Source of the DNA: CAVUAF01 sp963739375
GTDB taxonomy: Bacteria; Acidobacteriota; Terriglobia; Terriglobales; Acidobacteriaceae
DNA: 64,000 bases
Assembly: GCA_963739375.1 (NCBI GenBank)
Contig: CAVUAF010000020.1
Location: 248,001-312,000, forward strand
Direction: 5' to 3'
The notes under the pieces are model-generated. The model saw only the letters and a program-made list of their open reading frames with translations. It searched no databases and had not been told where the DNA came from. The translations under genes were made by a program, and so were the position numbers. Below, in pieces: positions 26,684-33,939 of the stretch; position 1 is the first letter of the stretch; each line of letters starts with the position of its first letter.

Positions 26684-29425
26684 ATGAGCACACCGACGGT
26701 CGAACCACTCGACGAGCAGCAGGCACAACCGCAAACCGCAAAGTACGTTTACTTCTTCGGCGGCGGCAAGGCCGAAGGCAGCGGCGCCATGAAGGACGTC
26801 CTCGGCGGCAAGGGCGCCGGCCTCGCCGAAATGACCAACGCCGGCCTTCCCGTTCCTCCCGGCTTCACCATCCAGACCGAAGCCTGCCGCGAGTGGATGC
26901 ACACCGGCGAAGTTTCTCCCCTGGTCGGCCGCCAGATGGACGAGGCCCTGCGCCGCCTGCAACAGCTCCAGGGCCAGAAGCTCGGCCTCGGCGACAATCC
27001 CCTCCTGGTCAGCGTCCGCTCCGGCGCCAAGTTCTCCATGCCCGGCATGATGGACACTGTGTTAAACCTCGGGTTGACGGATGCCAGCGTGCAAGCGCTG
27101 GCGAAGCGGAGCAACAACCCGCGCTTCGCGTACGACAGCTACCGGCGGCTGATCCAGATGTTCGGCAACGTGGTGCTGGAGACTCCCAAGCCCGCGTTCG
27201 ACGAAGTGTTCGAGGGGATCAAGAAGAAGAAAAAAGCGAAGCTGGACACCGACCTGGACGCGAAGGGGCTGCAGGAAGTCATCGCCGAATACAAGAAGGT
27301 GGTGAAGAAGCACGCCCAGCGGGACTTTCCGCAGGACCCGTACGAGCAGCTGGTGCTGGCGCGCGACGCGGTGTTCCGCTCCTGGGACAACGACCGCGCC
27401 AAGCACTACCGGCGCATCAACAACATCAGCGACGAACTGGGAACCGCGGTGAACGTGCAGGCCATGGTGTTCGGCAACCTGGGGGAAAGCAGCGGGACGG
27501 GGGTGGGGTTCACGCGCAATCCCGCCACCGGGGACAAGGAATTTTACGGCGAGTTCCTGATGAACGCGCAGGGGGAAGACGTGGTGGCGGGCATCCGCAC
27601 GCCCATCCCCATCGCCGAGCTGAACAAGATCAACCCGCAGGTGTACCAACAGCTGCGCGACATCACCACGCGCCTGGAGCAGCACTATCGCGATGTACAG
27701 GACTTCGAATTCACTATCCAGGAAGGCCGGCTGTACATGCTGCAAACGCGCAACGGGAAGCGCACCGGGCGCGCGGCGGTGCGGGTGGCCATCCAGATGG
27801 TCGACGAGGGGCTCATCAGCAAGGAAGAAGCGATCTTTCGCGTCGAACCCAGCGGCCTGTACGAGTTCCTGGTCCGGCAACTGGACGAAAAGGACGTCAA
27901 GCCAGACGACGTCCTGACGGCCAAGGGCCTGCCGGCATCGCCGGGGGCGGCGGTCGGCCAAATCGTCTTCACGGCCGACGATGCCGTGGAGTGGGTCACG
28001 CGGGATGCGAAAGCCAGCGTGATTCTGGTGCGCGCCGAGACCACGCCCGAGGACATCCACGGGATGGAAGTGGCGGCGGGCATCCTGACCTCGCGCGGCG
28101 GCATGACGTCGCACGCGGCGGTGGTGACGCGAGGCATGGGCAAGTGCTGCGTGGCGGGCGCGGGTGAGGTCGAGGTCGACGAGCGTGCTCGTGAGATGCG
28201 GGTGAAGGGCAAGGTCCTCCGCGAGGGCGACTGGATTACGCTGGACGGTTCCACCGGACGCGTCATCCACGGCAGGAAGAACACGCTGCCTCCGATATGG
28301 CCCGACCCGGAGGCGGAAAAACTGCTGGCCTGGGCCGAGCCGTTTCGCACCATGGGAGTGCGGGCGAACGCCGACATTCCGCGGGACGCCATCCAGGCGC
28401 GGGCGTTCGGGGCGGAGGGCATCGGGCTGTGCCGCACCGAACACATGTTTTTTGGTCCGAACCGCCTGCCCCACGTGCGGGCGATGATCCTGGCGAAGGA
28501 AGAAAGACACCGGCGGGCGGCGCTGAAGAAGCTGCTGCCCATGCAGCGCTCGGACTTCATCGGCGTGTTCCGCGCCATGGACGGCTTGCCGGTGACCATC
28601 CGCACCCTGGACCCGCCGCTGCACGAGTTCCTGCCCAGCCGCGAAGAGCTGATGGTGCAGGTCGGGGTGCTGGAGGCGACCAAGCCGAAGTCGCCGAAGC
28701 TGAAAGAGCTGCGCTCGCTGCTGCGCCGGGTGAACGAGCTGCACGAGTCGAACCCGATGCTGGGGCACCGCGGGTGCCGCCTGGGCATCACCTACCCGGA
28801 GATCACCGAAATGCAGGCGCGCGCCATCTTCGAGGCCGCGGTGGCGGTGAAGAAGGACGGCGTGAAGGTGCTGCCGGAGATCATGATCCCACTGACCGGG
28901 TCGGTGAAGGAGATGGCGAACCAGGGAGCGATCGTGCGGCGGGTGGCGGAGGAGGTGTTCCAGGAGAAGGAAACGCGGGTCGAGTACCTGGTGGGCACCA
29001 TGATCGAGCTGCCGCGGGCGGCCCTGGTGGCGGACGAGATCGCGGCCGAGGCGGAATTCTTCTCCTTCGGCACCAACGACCTGACGCAGACCACCTACGG
29101 CTTTTCGCGCGACGACATCAACAAGTTCCTCCCCGCGTACATCGAAGAAGGCATCCTGAAGCAGGACCCGTTCGCGGTGCTCGACCGCGAAGGGGTGGGG
29201 CAGCTGATCCGCATCGCCTGCGTGAAGGGAAGGAGAACGCGGCCGAAGCTGAAGCTGGGGATTTGCGGCGAGCATGGCGGCGAGCCCTCGAGCGTGGAAT
29301 TCTGCTACCAGAACGGCTTCAACTACGTTTCCTGTTCCCCGTTCCGCGTGCTGACGGCGCGGCTGGCAGCGGCCCAGGCGGCGGCGGGCGAGAAGCTGAA
29401 ATTGGAGGGCGGGAGGACAAAATGA
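26684..29425 (+). CDS. ppdK: Pyruvate, phosphate dikinase
   Basis: This 913-residue protein contains, in order, the ATP-grasp nucleotide domain (GGKGAGLAEMTNAGLPVPPGFTI), the swivelling phosphohistidine domain with the catalytic TSRGGMTSHAAVVTRGMGK motif (about residue 467-485), and the C-terminal PEP/pyruvate barrel with GLCRTEHMFF and FGTNDLTQTTYGFSRDD. The reaction is ATP + Pi + pyruvate to AMP + PPi + PEP, reversible, linking glycolysis and gluconeogenesis. Length is slightly above the usual 870-880 because of an N-terminal Gln/Pro extension. Confidence 0.96.
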   Translation: MSTPTVEPLDEQQAQPQTAKYVYFFGGGKAEGSGAMKDVLGGKGAGLAEMTNAGLPVPPGFTIQTEACREWMHTGEVSPLVGRQMDEALRRLQQLQGQKLGLGDNPLLVSVRSGAKFSMPGMMDTVLNLGLTDASVQALAKRSNNPRFAYDSYRRLIQMFGNVVLETPKPAFDEVFEGIKKKKKAKLDTDLDAKGLQEVIAEYKKVVKKHAQRDFPQDPYEQLVLARDAVFRSWDNDRAKHYRRINNISDELGTAVNVQAMVFGNLGESSGTGVGFTRNPATGDKEFYGEFLMNAQGEDVVAGIRTPIPIAELNKINPQVYQQLRDITTRLEQHYRDVQDFEFTIQEGRLYMLQTRNGKRTGRAAVRVAIQMVDEGLISKEEAIFRVEPSGLYEFLVRQLDEKDVKPDDVLTAKGLPASPGAAVGQIVFTADDAVEWVTRDAKASVILVRAETTPEDIHGMEVAAGILTSRGGMTSHAAVVTRGMGKCCVAGAGEVEVDERAREMRVKGKVLREGDWITLDGSTGRVIHGRKNTLPPIWPDPEAEKLLAWAEPFRTMGVRANADIPRDAIQARAFGAEGIGLCRTEHMFFGPNRLPHVRAMILAKEERHRRAALKKLLPMQRSDFIGVFRAMDGLPVTIRTLDPPLHEFLPSREELMVQVGVLEATKPKSPKLKELRSLLRRVNELHESNPMLGHRGCRLGITYPEITEMQARAIFEAAVAVKKDGVKVLPEIMIPLTGSVKEMANQGAIVRRVAEEVFQEKETRVEYLVGTMIELPRAALVADEIAAEAEFFSFGTNDLTQTTYGFSRDDINKFLPAYIEEGILKQDPFAVLDREGVGQLIRIACVKGRRTRPKLKLGICGEHGGEPSSVEFCYQNGFNYVSCSPFRVLTARLAAAQAAAGEKLKLEGGRTK

Positions 29426-29455
29426 TCCACCGCCGAGACCGCCGAGGACGCAGAG

Positions 29456-29610
29456 GGATCGGGTGATCGGGTGATCGGGTCATCGGGTCATCGGGGTCGG
29501 AAAAAGCGAACCACAATGGACACGAAGGCCGCACGAGGGACACGAGGGAGATCGGGTCATCGGCTCATCGGAAAGGCAGACCTCAGATTCGGGAGATCGG
29601 GTGATCGGGG
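29456..29610. repeat. GATCGGGTCATCGG repeat (family C) enclosing a CACAATGGACACGAAGG block (family G)
   Basis: Units of ATCGGGTGATCGGGTCATCGG (29456-29495 and 29551-29610) flank a family G segment (29506-29548). The array begins about 30 bases after the ppdK stop and ends about 35 bases before the FKBP start. Confidence 0.7.
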
Positions 29611-29646
29611 TTGCAGGTTTTTGATTCCTTAAGAGAAAGGTGGAAC

Positions 29647-30144
29647 ATGCGCATTCGCAGCACACTCGCAATCGTCATGGTGGCACTGCTGGCCGGGGTG
29701 GCCGGCGCCCAGAAACCGGCAACCAAGGACGCGCCGAAGGCGGCGCAGAAAGCGGAGACTCCCAAGGTGAACACCAACGCGCCGACGCCGGTGACCGGCG
29801 AGCCGGTGACCACGAAGTCGGGACTGAAGTACTGGGACATCAAGGTGGGGACGGGGTTTGTCGCCACCAGCGGCAAGACGGTGAAGGTGCATTACACCGG
29901 GTGGCTGGCGAACGGGCAGAAGTTCGACAGCTCGGTGGACCGCAAAGAGCCGTTCTCGTTCCGCCTGGGCGCGGGCGAAGTGATTCGCGGCTGGGATGAA
30001 GGGGTGGAAGGGATGCACGTGGGCGGCAAGCGGCAACTGCGCATTCCTCCGGAGCTGGGCTACGGCAACCGCGGCACCGGCGGCGGCCTCATCCCCCCGG
30101 GCGCCACGCTGGTATTCGACGTGGAGTTGCTGGGCGTGCAGTAG
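29647..30144 (+). CDS. Secreted FKBP-type peptidyl-prolyl cis-trans isomerase
   Basis: This 165-residue protein has a signal peptide (1-20, ending GVAGA), an Ala/Lys/Pro linker, and an FKBP domain (about 58-165). The domain shows VKVHYTGWLANGQKFDSS, VIRGWDEGVEGMHVGGKRQLRIPPELGYG and a final LVFDVELLGV. It is a periplasmic foldase that isomerises X-Pro bonds. ATG 29647 has AAAGGTGGA upstream and starts the signal peptide; an in-frame codon at 29611 lies in repeat sequence. Confidence 0.93.
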   Translation: MRIRSTLAIVMVALLAGVAGAQKPATKDAPKAAQKAETPKVNTNAPTPVTGEPVTTKSGLKYWDIKVGTGFVATSGKTVKVHYTGWLANGQKFDSSVDRKEPFSFRLGAGEVIRGWDEGVEGMHVGGKRQLRIPPELGYGNRGTGGGLIPPGATLVFDVELLGVQ

Positions 30145-30151
30145 GCCGGGA

Positions 30152-30531
30152 TTTCACCACGAAGGCACGAAGGGCGCGGAGACAATCCGTGCCCTCTTCT
30201 TTTTTTCGCGGAGTTTCGAGTTTCGAGTTTCGAGTCAAGACTGGCCGGAAAAAGCGAACCACAAAGGACACGAAGGAGAGCATTGCGGAATTGCCGAAGT
30301 GCGGAATTGCCGAATTGCGCGTGGCGCACGGCGCTTTGGTGGAAAGGGGCGAACGGCAGGGCGGCGCCGGCGGAGTGGGGATCCTTCGGGCGCAAAAGCG
30401 GCGCCCTCAGGATGACAGCGTCCCTGGGGGGAACGCGTCATCGGGGGATCGGGTCATCGGCTCATCGGTTCATCGGGTCATCGGAAAAGCAGACTGCAGG
30501 TCGGGAGAGCGGACGATCGGGAGATCGGGGG
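30152..30531. repeat. Mosaic spacer: families G, B, G, F and C in succession
   Basis: Five repeat types follow each other: CACGAAGGCACGAAGGG (30152-30182), GAGTTTCGAGTTTCGAG (30209-30236), CACAAAGGACACGAAGG (30253-30280), GCGGAATTGCCGAATTGC (30283-30318) and ATCGGGTCATCGGCTCATCGG (30437-30531, interrupted). A stretch at 30340-30430 contains GATCCTTCGGGCGCAAAAGC without obvious repetition. Confidence 0.65.
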
Positions 30532-30553
30532 AGCGAAAAGCGCAACACCGAGC

Positions 30554-30705
30554 GGGGAGAAAAGTTGCGGTCACGAAAGGCCACGCACGACCCGGTTGCC
30601 AACGGCGAAACTTTTCCCGGTGAAAGTGGTTCTAACTGGCGAGCAGAGCCACGGCGCACTTGGAGTATCACTCGGCCGCACATCGCTCGTGTGCGGCTTT
30701 TTTCT
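30554..30705 (+). ncRNA. Candidate structured small RNA ending in an intrinsic terminator
   Basis: This non-coding stretch folds into three consecutive elements. An outer stem GAAAAGTT (30559-30566) pairs with AACTTTTC (30609-30616) and encloses a loop region containing CACGAAAGGCCACGCACGACC. A second stem GTGGTTCT (30626-30633) pairs with AGAGCCAC (30645-30652). A terminator hairpin with a T6 run (30675-30703) ends it. No gene lies downstream on the plus strand; the next gene is convergent. A free-standing RNA is therefore more likely than a riboswitch. I do not recognise the family. No clear promoter is marked. Confidence 0.45.
30675..30703 (+). terminator. Intrinsic terminator
   Basis: The hairpin has an 8-bp perfect stem, GCCGCACA (30675-30682) with TGTGCGGC (30690-30697), a 7-base loop and six T. 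It lies a few bases from the end of the convergent gene at 30708. Confidence 0.85.
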
Positions 30706-30707
30706 TG

Positions 30708-31304
30708 TCAATTCACCTTCTGCAGGCGGGCGATGAGCTTCTGGGCGAGGTTTTCTTCCGATTCGGACCAGAGGACGCGGCCAGCGAGGCCACAGTTTTT
30801 TTCCAGGGCGGTGGTGAAGCCGACGAGCTTCTGCACGTTGGCGCGGACGCACAGTTCGGTGGCGTCGGTGAGGTCCATCTCCTCGTGCAGGAAGGGGAGG
30901 TCGGGCCCGAGGTCCACCAGGATGTGCCCTTGCTCCTGGTAGATGCCGCCATCGAAGCCGGGGCCGTGGACGGTGAAGCGCACGGACGCGGGGGCGAGGA
31001 CCCACTCGCCTTCGTCTTCCTCCGGCGGCGTCCAGAGGTCCCACAGCGCCTCGAATTCGTAGGCGTAGTCGTCGTGGAGGAACTCGCCGACGAGCTGGGT
31101 GGCGCGCTCGGGGTCGGTGCGGAAATCGAAGGCCTGGGAGTAAAGGGGCGGCTCGTTCCACGAGATGGGATGGACCGCGACGTAACCAATGCCGGGGCGC
31201 GCCGCCGAGAACGGGAAGTGATGCATCACGGCGAGCGCCCGCGGCAACATCTCGCGCTCGCTGAAGCTGGGGAACCAGAGACTGAGGTAGAGAGAGTCGG
31301 CCAT
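30708..31304 (-). CDS. Conserved hypothetical cytoplasmic protein
   Basis: This 198-residue protein has no signal peptide, membrane segment or recognised domain. It opens MADSLYLSLWFPSFSEREM and is acidic and rich in aromatic residues (EFEALWDLWTPPEEDEGEW). The chosen ATG (31304) is where compositional signs of coding begin; the frame stays open upstream to 31772 but overlaps the thiolase in a non-coding reading. It is transcribed in the same direction as the thiolase, 146 bases downstream of it. Function is unknown. Confidence 0.65.
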   Translation of the reverse strand: MADSLYLSLWFPSFSEREMLPRALAVMHHFPFSAARPGIGYVAVHPISWNEPPLYSQAFDFRTDPERATQLVGEFLHDDYAYEFEALWDLWTPPEEDEGEWVLAPASVRFTVHGPGFDGGIYQEQGHILVDLGPDLPFLHEEMDLTDATELCVRANVQKLVGFTTALEKNCGLAGRVLWSESEENLAQKLIARLQKVN

Positions 31305-31388
31305 GATGAGCTGCGCGCACTGCGTTACGAGTTGCGCGTTGAGCGGCACATGATACCGCAGGAGCGCAAGCCCTTCCCTGACGAACGA

Positions 31389-31432
31389 AAGCCCGGCCGG
31401 GGGCGGCCGGGCTACATGGGGCCGGCCGGGCT
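31389..31432. repeat. AGCCCGGCCGG/CCGGCCGGGCT palindrome (family I)
   Basis: A near-perfect palindrome, GCCCGGCCGGGGGCGGCCGGGC, is followed by a partial copy. A second occurrence lies at 56157-56183. Confidence 0.65.
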
Positions 31433-31450
31433 CCACGATGGCGGCGACGT

Positions 31451-32633
31451 TTAGATGCGCTCGACCGCCATGGCGACGGAGTTGCCGCCGCCCAGGCAGA
31501 GGGCGGCGATGCCGCGCTGCGCGTTGCGGCGGATGAGTTCGTAGATCAGGGTGGTGAGGACGCGGGCGCCGCTGGCGCCGATGGGATGCCCCAGCGCCAC
31601 CGCCCCGCCGTTCACGTTGACGCGCTCGGGGTCGAGCCCGAGCTCGCGCACCACGGCGAGCGCCTGCGCGCTGAAGGCTTCGTTGAGTTCGTAGAGATCG
31701 ACGTCGCCGGGCTTCCAGCCGGTCTTCTGCCAGATTTTGCGGACGCCGCTGACCGGCGCCATCATGACCCACTCCGGCGCGATGCCGCTGGTGGCCTGGG
31801 CGACGATGCGCACCAGCGGCTGCACGCCGAGTTCCTGGGCGCGGCGTGCGCTGGTGACCACGAGGGCGGCGGCGCCGTCGTTCATGCCGGGGGCGTTGCC
31901 GGCGGTCACGGTGCCGTCCTTCTTGAAGACCGGCTTCAGGGCACGCAGCGATTCGACGCTGGTGTCTTCGCGCGGCGACTCGTCCTTCTCGAACCGGACC
32001 TTCTCCCCTTCTTCTTGCCGGGAACCTCGACGGGAATGACCTGCGAGGTGAAGCGACCCTCCTTCCACGCGGCGATGGCCTTGCGATGCGAGTTCACCGC
32101 GAACTCGTCCTGGTCGGCGCGCGCGACGCCGTACTTTTCGGCGACGGCCTCGGCGGTCATGCCCATGTGGTAGTCGTGGTAGATGTCCCAGAGTCCGTCG
32201 TGGACCATGGAATCGAGGATGGAGCGTGCCCGAGGCGATAGCCCTTGCGCGCCTGCGGCAGCAGGTAGGGCGCGTTGGTCATGCTCTCCATGCCGCCGGC
32301 GACGACGAGGTCGCTGTTGCCGGTCTGGATGGCCTGCGCGGCGAGCGCTACCGCCTTCAGCCCGGAGCCGCACACCTTGTTGATGGTCAGGGCGCCGACC
32401 TCGGGAGCGAGTCCGCCCTTGAGCGCGGCCTGGCGCGCCGGGTTCTGCCCCAGCCCGGCGGCGAGGACGTTGCCCATGATGCATTCGTCGACCAGTTTGG
32501 GGTCGAGGTGGGCGCGCTGCACGGCCTCGCGCACCACGATGGCGCCGAGTTCCGGCGCGCTGATTTCGGAGAGCGCTCCCTGGAACTTGCCGATGGGAGT
32601 GCGGACCGCGGAGAGGATGACTGCGTCGTCCAT
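31451..32633 (-). CDS. Acetyl-CoA acetyltransferase (thiolase), frame broken by two missing bases
   Basis: This is a complete thiolase when read across frames. It has the start MDDAVILSAVRTPIGKF, the acyl-accepting cysteine in NKVCGSGLKA (about residue 88), the catalytic histidine in ALGHPIGASGARVL and a C-terminal CLGGGNSVAMAVERI. It condenses or cleaves acetoacetyl-CoA. Frame breaks lie between 32223 and 32224 and inside the CCCC run at 32005-32008. Adding one base at each gives 1185 bases, 395 codons, the normal size. Both missing bases fall on third codon positions (GC_ before TCC and GG_ before GAG). Assembly or consensus error is more likely than loss. Confidence 0.88.
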
Positions 32634-32753
32634 GAGGGTGCTCCTGGGGCGCCCGCCTATGCACCACCGCCGTCCCGGGGGCGGGCACGAGCGCTCATTA
32701 TAAGATGAGTGGGGAGCGGCGCTGTGACGCAGCGCACGCTCGCGGGAGGCAGG

Positions 32754-33500
32754 ATGGAAGGCAACACGGCGGGGCCGGTGGTGACGGAGCGACCGCGGTT
32801 GGCGCCGGTGGCGCCGATGGCGCACCTGGTGGTGCTGATCGTAGCGATCGTGGGGGTGTCGCTGCTGAGCGCGAATTCGCAGCACACTTTCGCGGAACGC
32901 AGCGGGCGCGTCGTGCTGTATGCCGCGACCTTCGCGTGGGAGTGGCTGCTGTTCGGCTTCGTACTGTGGGGGCTGCGCAAGCAGGGCGTGCGGCTGCGCG
33001 AGGTCATCAACGCGCGCTGGAGCTCGCCGGAGATAGCGCTGCTCGACCTGGCGCTGGCGGCCGGGTTCTGGATCGTGGCCGCGCTGACGCTGGCGGGCCT
33101 GGGGTACACGATGGGGTTCGCGGAGAAAGGCAACCTGGAGACGGCGCGCAAGGCGCTGGGCTTCATGATTCCGGGGACCCGGCTGGAGCTGACGATGTGG
33201 GTGGGGCTGAGCGCGACCGCGGGCTTCTGCGAAGAAGTGATCTTCCGCGGCTACCTGCAGCGGCAGTTCGCGGCGCTGACGCAGAACGCGTACGGGGGGA
33301 TCCTGCTGTCGGCGGTGGTATTCGGCTGCGGGCACGGCTACGAAGGGCCGAAGCGCATGGTGCTGATCGCGGTGTACGGCGCGATGTTCGGGGTGCTGGC
33401 GCATTATCGCAAGAGCCTGGTGCCGGGCATGATCGCGCACGCGTGGCACGACGGCTTCAGCGGCATCGTGCTGCACGTGATGCGGCTCAACGGCGGATGA
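32754..33500 (+). CDS. CPBP family intramembrane metalloprotease
   Basis: This 248-residue protein has about seven membrane helices and the CPBP (Abi) motifs: EEVIFRGYLQRQF (glutamates and arginine of motif 1), VFGCGHGYEG (histidine of motif 2), and HAWHDG near the C-terminus. Members process or modify membrane proteins; substrates are mostly unknown. ATG 32754 follows GGGAGG at short spacing. It is divergent from the thiolase, with starts 120 bases apart. Confidence 0.88.
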   Translation: MEGNTAGPVVTERPRLAPVAPMAHLVVLIVAIVGVSLLSANSQHTFAERSGRVVLYAATFAWEWLLFGFVLWGLRKQGVRLREVINARWSSPEIALLDLALAAGFWIVAALTLAGLGYTMGFAEKGNLETARKALGFMIPGTRLELTMWVGLSATAGFCEEVIFRGYLQRQFAALTQNAYGGILLSAVVFGCGHGYEGPKRMVLIAVYGAMFGVLAHYRKSLVPGMIAHAWHDGFSGIVLHVMRLNGG

Positions 33501-33590
33501 GGGCGCGCTCCGCGGCGCGGATTCTTTCCGCGGGGCCGCGCGGCGGCGGCGGGAGGCGAGGACGGCGGGAGGCGGCGAGTGATTTTCTGC

Positions 33591-33619
33591 TTGACATCGT
33601 TTTTCAATCACTCTATACA
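33591..33619 (+). promoter_or_regulatory. Near-consensus sigma70-type promoter of the 17-codon minigene
   Basis: TTGACA (33591-33596) and TATACA (33614-33619) are separated by exactly 17 bases, in an AT-rich island unlike the surrounding high-GC DNA. Transcription would begin near 33626, about 60 bases before the minigene ATG. Confidence 0.8.
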
Positions 33620-33684
33620 ATCAAAAGAATCGCAACAGAGCAACGTTGCTGAATCCATGATGAATGGAAGGGAGAATAGTTCAA

Positions 33685-33738
33685 ATGGCAACCAAAAAGG
33701 GTGGAAAGAAAGCTAAGAAGGGCGCCAAGAAGCACTAG
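33685..33738 (+). CDS. 17-residue lysine-rich minigene
   Basis: ATG 33685 opens an 18-codon frame including stop: MATKKGGKKAKKGAKKH. Nine of the 17 residues are lysine and there is no acidic residue. It has its own near-consensus promoter (33591-33619), a purine-rich GGAAGGGAGA ribosome-binding region about ten bases upstream, and an intrinsic terminator (33757-33788). The predicted transcript is therefore about 165 bases and carries nothing else. A polycationic peptide could bind nucleic acid or the ribosome; this is inference. The alternative is a small RNA whose short frame is incidental. Confidence 0.6.
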   Translation: MATKKGGKKAKKGAKKH

Positions 33739-33756
33739 GCCGCCTGTGAACGCACT

Positions 33757-33788
33757 AGGGGACGCGTCAAGCGTCCCCTGAATTTTTT
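33757..33788 (+). terminator. Intrinsic terminator of the minigene transcript
   Basis: A 9-bp perfect stem AGGGGACGC (33757-33765) with GCGTCCCCT (33771-33779), loop GTCAA, is followed by GAA and six T. Confidence 0.9.
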
Positions 33789-33939
33789 GCGGGCCGCGGG
33801 AGCCGCAGGTCCCGCGCTGCACTCGGGCTGACGACTTCCGGCGAACTCCGGCGCGGCGCAGTTTTTCGCACCCGCACGGCCGCGGCTGCTCTAAACTGAA
33901 GGGCACAGCAGCGGGCGCGCTCGGCGCCTGCGGCGCCGC

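Noticed and set aside
22844..29275. Very long minus-strand open frames opposite recO, glyQ, glyS and ppdK (more than 600 codons each)
   Set aside because: They mirror well-identified plus-strand genes with high-GC third positions, show low-complexity composition and no domains.
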